Assembly: GCA_937958475.1 (NCBI GenBank)
Contig: CALFXR010000165.1
Span: 1-47,190, forward strand
Direction: 5' to 3'
DNA from: an uncultured Mesorhizobium sp.
GTDB lineage: Bacteria > Pseudomonadota > Alphaproteobacteria > Rhizobiales > Rhizobiaceae
DNA: 47,190 bases
A program made the position numbers and the translations under genes. This document shows positions 46,739-47,190 of this stretch, in pieces (position 1 is the stretch's first letter; the number at the start of each line of letters is the position of its first letter). Below the pieces are notes generated by a model that did no database searches, was not told the DNA's origin, and saw nothing but the letters and a program-made list of their open reading frames with translations.

Positions 46739-46790
46739 TCGCCAGGAGACGTCGTAAGGCGCTCCTCGACTCGAACAAAGGACACCTTCC

Positions 46791-47123
46791 ATGCATCACG
46801 TTAGCCCCGAAATGAAAAGCTGCATCGACGAATGCCTGCACTGTTATTCCGTGTGTCTTTCGACGGCGATGGGCCACTGCCTGGAAACGGGCGGCCAACA
46901 CACCGAAAAGCAGCACTTCACGTTGATGATGGCCTGCGCCGAGATCTGCCGGACGTCGGCGCATTTCATGCTCATCGGTTCCGAGCACCACAAGCATACC
47001 TGTGGCGAATGCGCCGAGATCTGCAACGAATGTGCGGATGACTGCGAGCACATCGGCGACATGCAGGAATGCGTCGAGGCCTGCCGTCGCTGCGCAGAGA
47101 GCTGCCGGAAAATGGCGACGTAG
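46791..47123 (+). CDS. Four-helix-bundle copper-storage protein (Csp/DUF326-like)
   Basis: The product is 110 residues with 13 or more Cys, mostly as CxxxC pairs on helices (KSCIDECLHCYSVCLST, ACAEICRTSAHFM, CGECAEICNECADDCEH, CVEACRRCAESCRK). No signal peptide is visible, so it is cytosolic, like Csp3. Such bundles hold many Cu(I) ions in the core and buffer or store copper. GGACACCTTCC lies before the ATG. With DUF305 it closes the copper gene group. The window ends 67 bases later. Confidence 0.92.
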   Translation: MHHVSPEMKSCIDECLHCYSVCLSTAMGHCLETGGQHTEKQHFTLMMACAEICRTSAHFMLIGSEHHKHTCGECAEICNECADDCEHIGDMQECVEACRRCAESCRKMAT

Positions 47124-47190
47124 AAGCGTCATTAGCGGGTCAGGACAAGAGCTGTTCAAAATCTTGCGCTAAGGGCGAACGGATCGTGAA

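Noticed and set aside
1..47190. CRISPR arrays, tRNA or rRNA genes, repABC or other replication origin
   Set aside because: No spaced direct repeats, cloverleaf sequences or replication protein motifs were seen on either strand.

Overview
The window reads as DNA from an alphaproteobacterium of the Rhizobiales (Mesorhizobium or Phyllobacteriaceae-like). The grounds are high GC, alphaproteobacterial gene types (DUF1419, DUF1173, strawberry-notch and DUF932 plasmid proteins; an AapJQMP-type transporter), and close packing with ATGA/GTGA start-stop overlaps. No rRNA, tRNA, CRISPR array or replication initiator was recognised.

Region 1 (1-14978, almost all minus strand) is a plasmid or integrative-element backbone. 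It has two SLOG-type proteins, a DUF7146/Toprim protein, a 1485-residue methyltransferase plus strawberry-notch helicase, several conserved hypotheticals, DUF1419, a 717-residue ParB-like protein, and the 3' part of a DUF932 gene. At 7.2-7.7 kb there is a scar where two unrelated gene fragments meet head to head.

Region 2 (14979-25852) is the most interesting part. It is a 10.9-kb insertion that splits the DUF932 gene: the 5' part is at 25853-26256, the 3' part at 14183-14978, and the reading frame is restored when the insert is removed. The insert ends in short inverted CTTATC(C)TGA termini and is flanked by a 3-bp GCG. At the right end is an operon of three overlapping tyrosine recombinases and a small HTH/coiled-coil protein, as in Tn554 or RIT elements. 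Next come a very large nested inverted repeat, an ArdC-like antirestriction protein, and a mercury operon: merR, merT, merP, merF and a single-chain MerB-MerA fusion with a canonical 19-bp-spacer MerR promoter. This looks like a transposon that carries both anti-restriction and organomercury resistance.

Region 3 (25853-30316) returns to the backbone (DUF932 5' part, DUF1173) and then meets an IS21-family remnant. The IS21 transposase C-terminal part is fused in frame to the N-terminus of a LysR regulator.

Region 4 (30317-35907) is a polar amino acid ABC transporter operon (binding protein, two permeases, ATPase) coupled to a cystathionine beta-lyase. The truncated LysR gene is divergent from it. 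This suggests uptake of a sulfur amino acid or cystathionine-like compound followed by PLP-dependent cleavage.

Region 5 (35973-47123) is a copper and metal region: an HMA chaperone, CueR, a 2Fe-2S flavoreductase, a glutaredoxin and a CopA ATPase, with two CueR-type operators. Then come cytochrome c, a BNR-repeat protein, pdxJ and pdxA, a TetR regulator with palindromic operators, two small membrane proteins (one of 59 residues), a Cys/His-rich secreted protein, a DUF305 protein and a Csp-like four-helix copper-storage protein.
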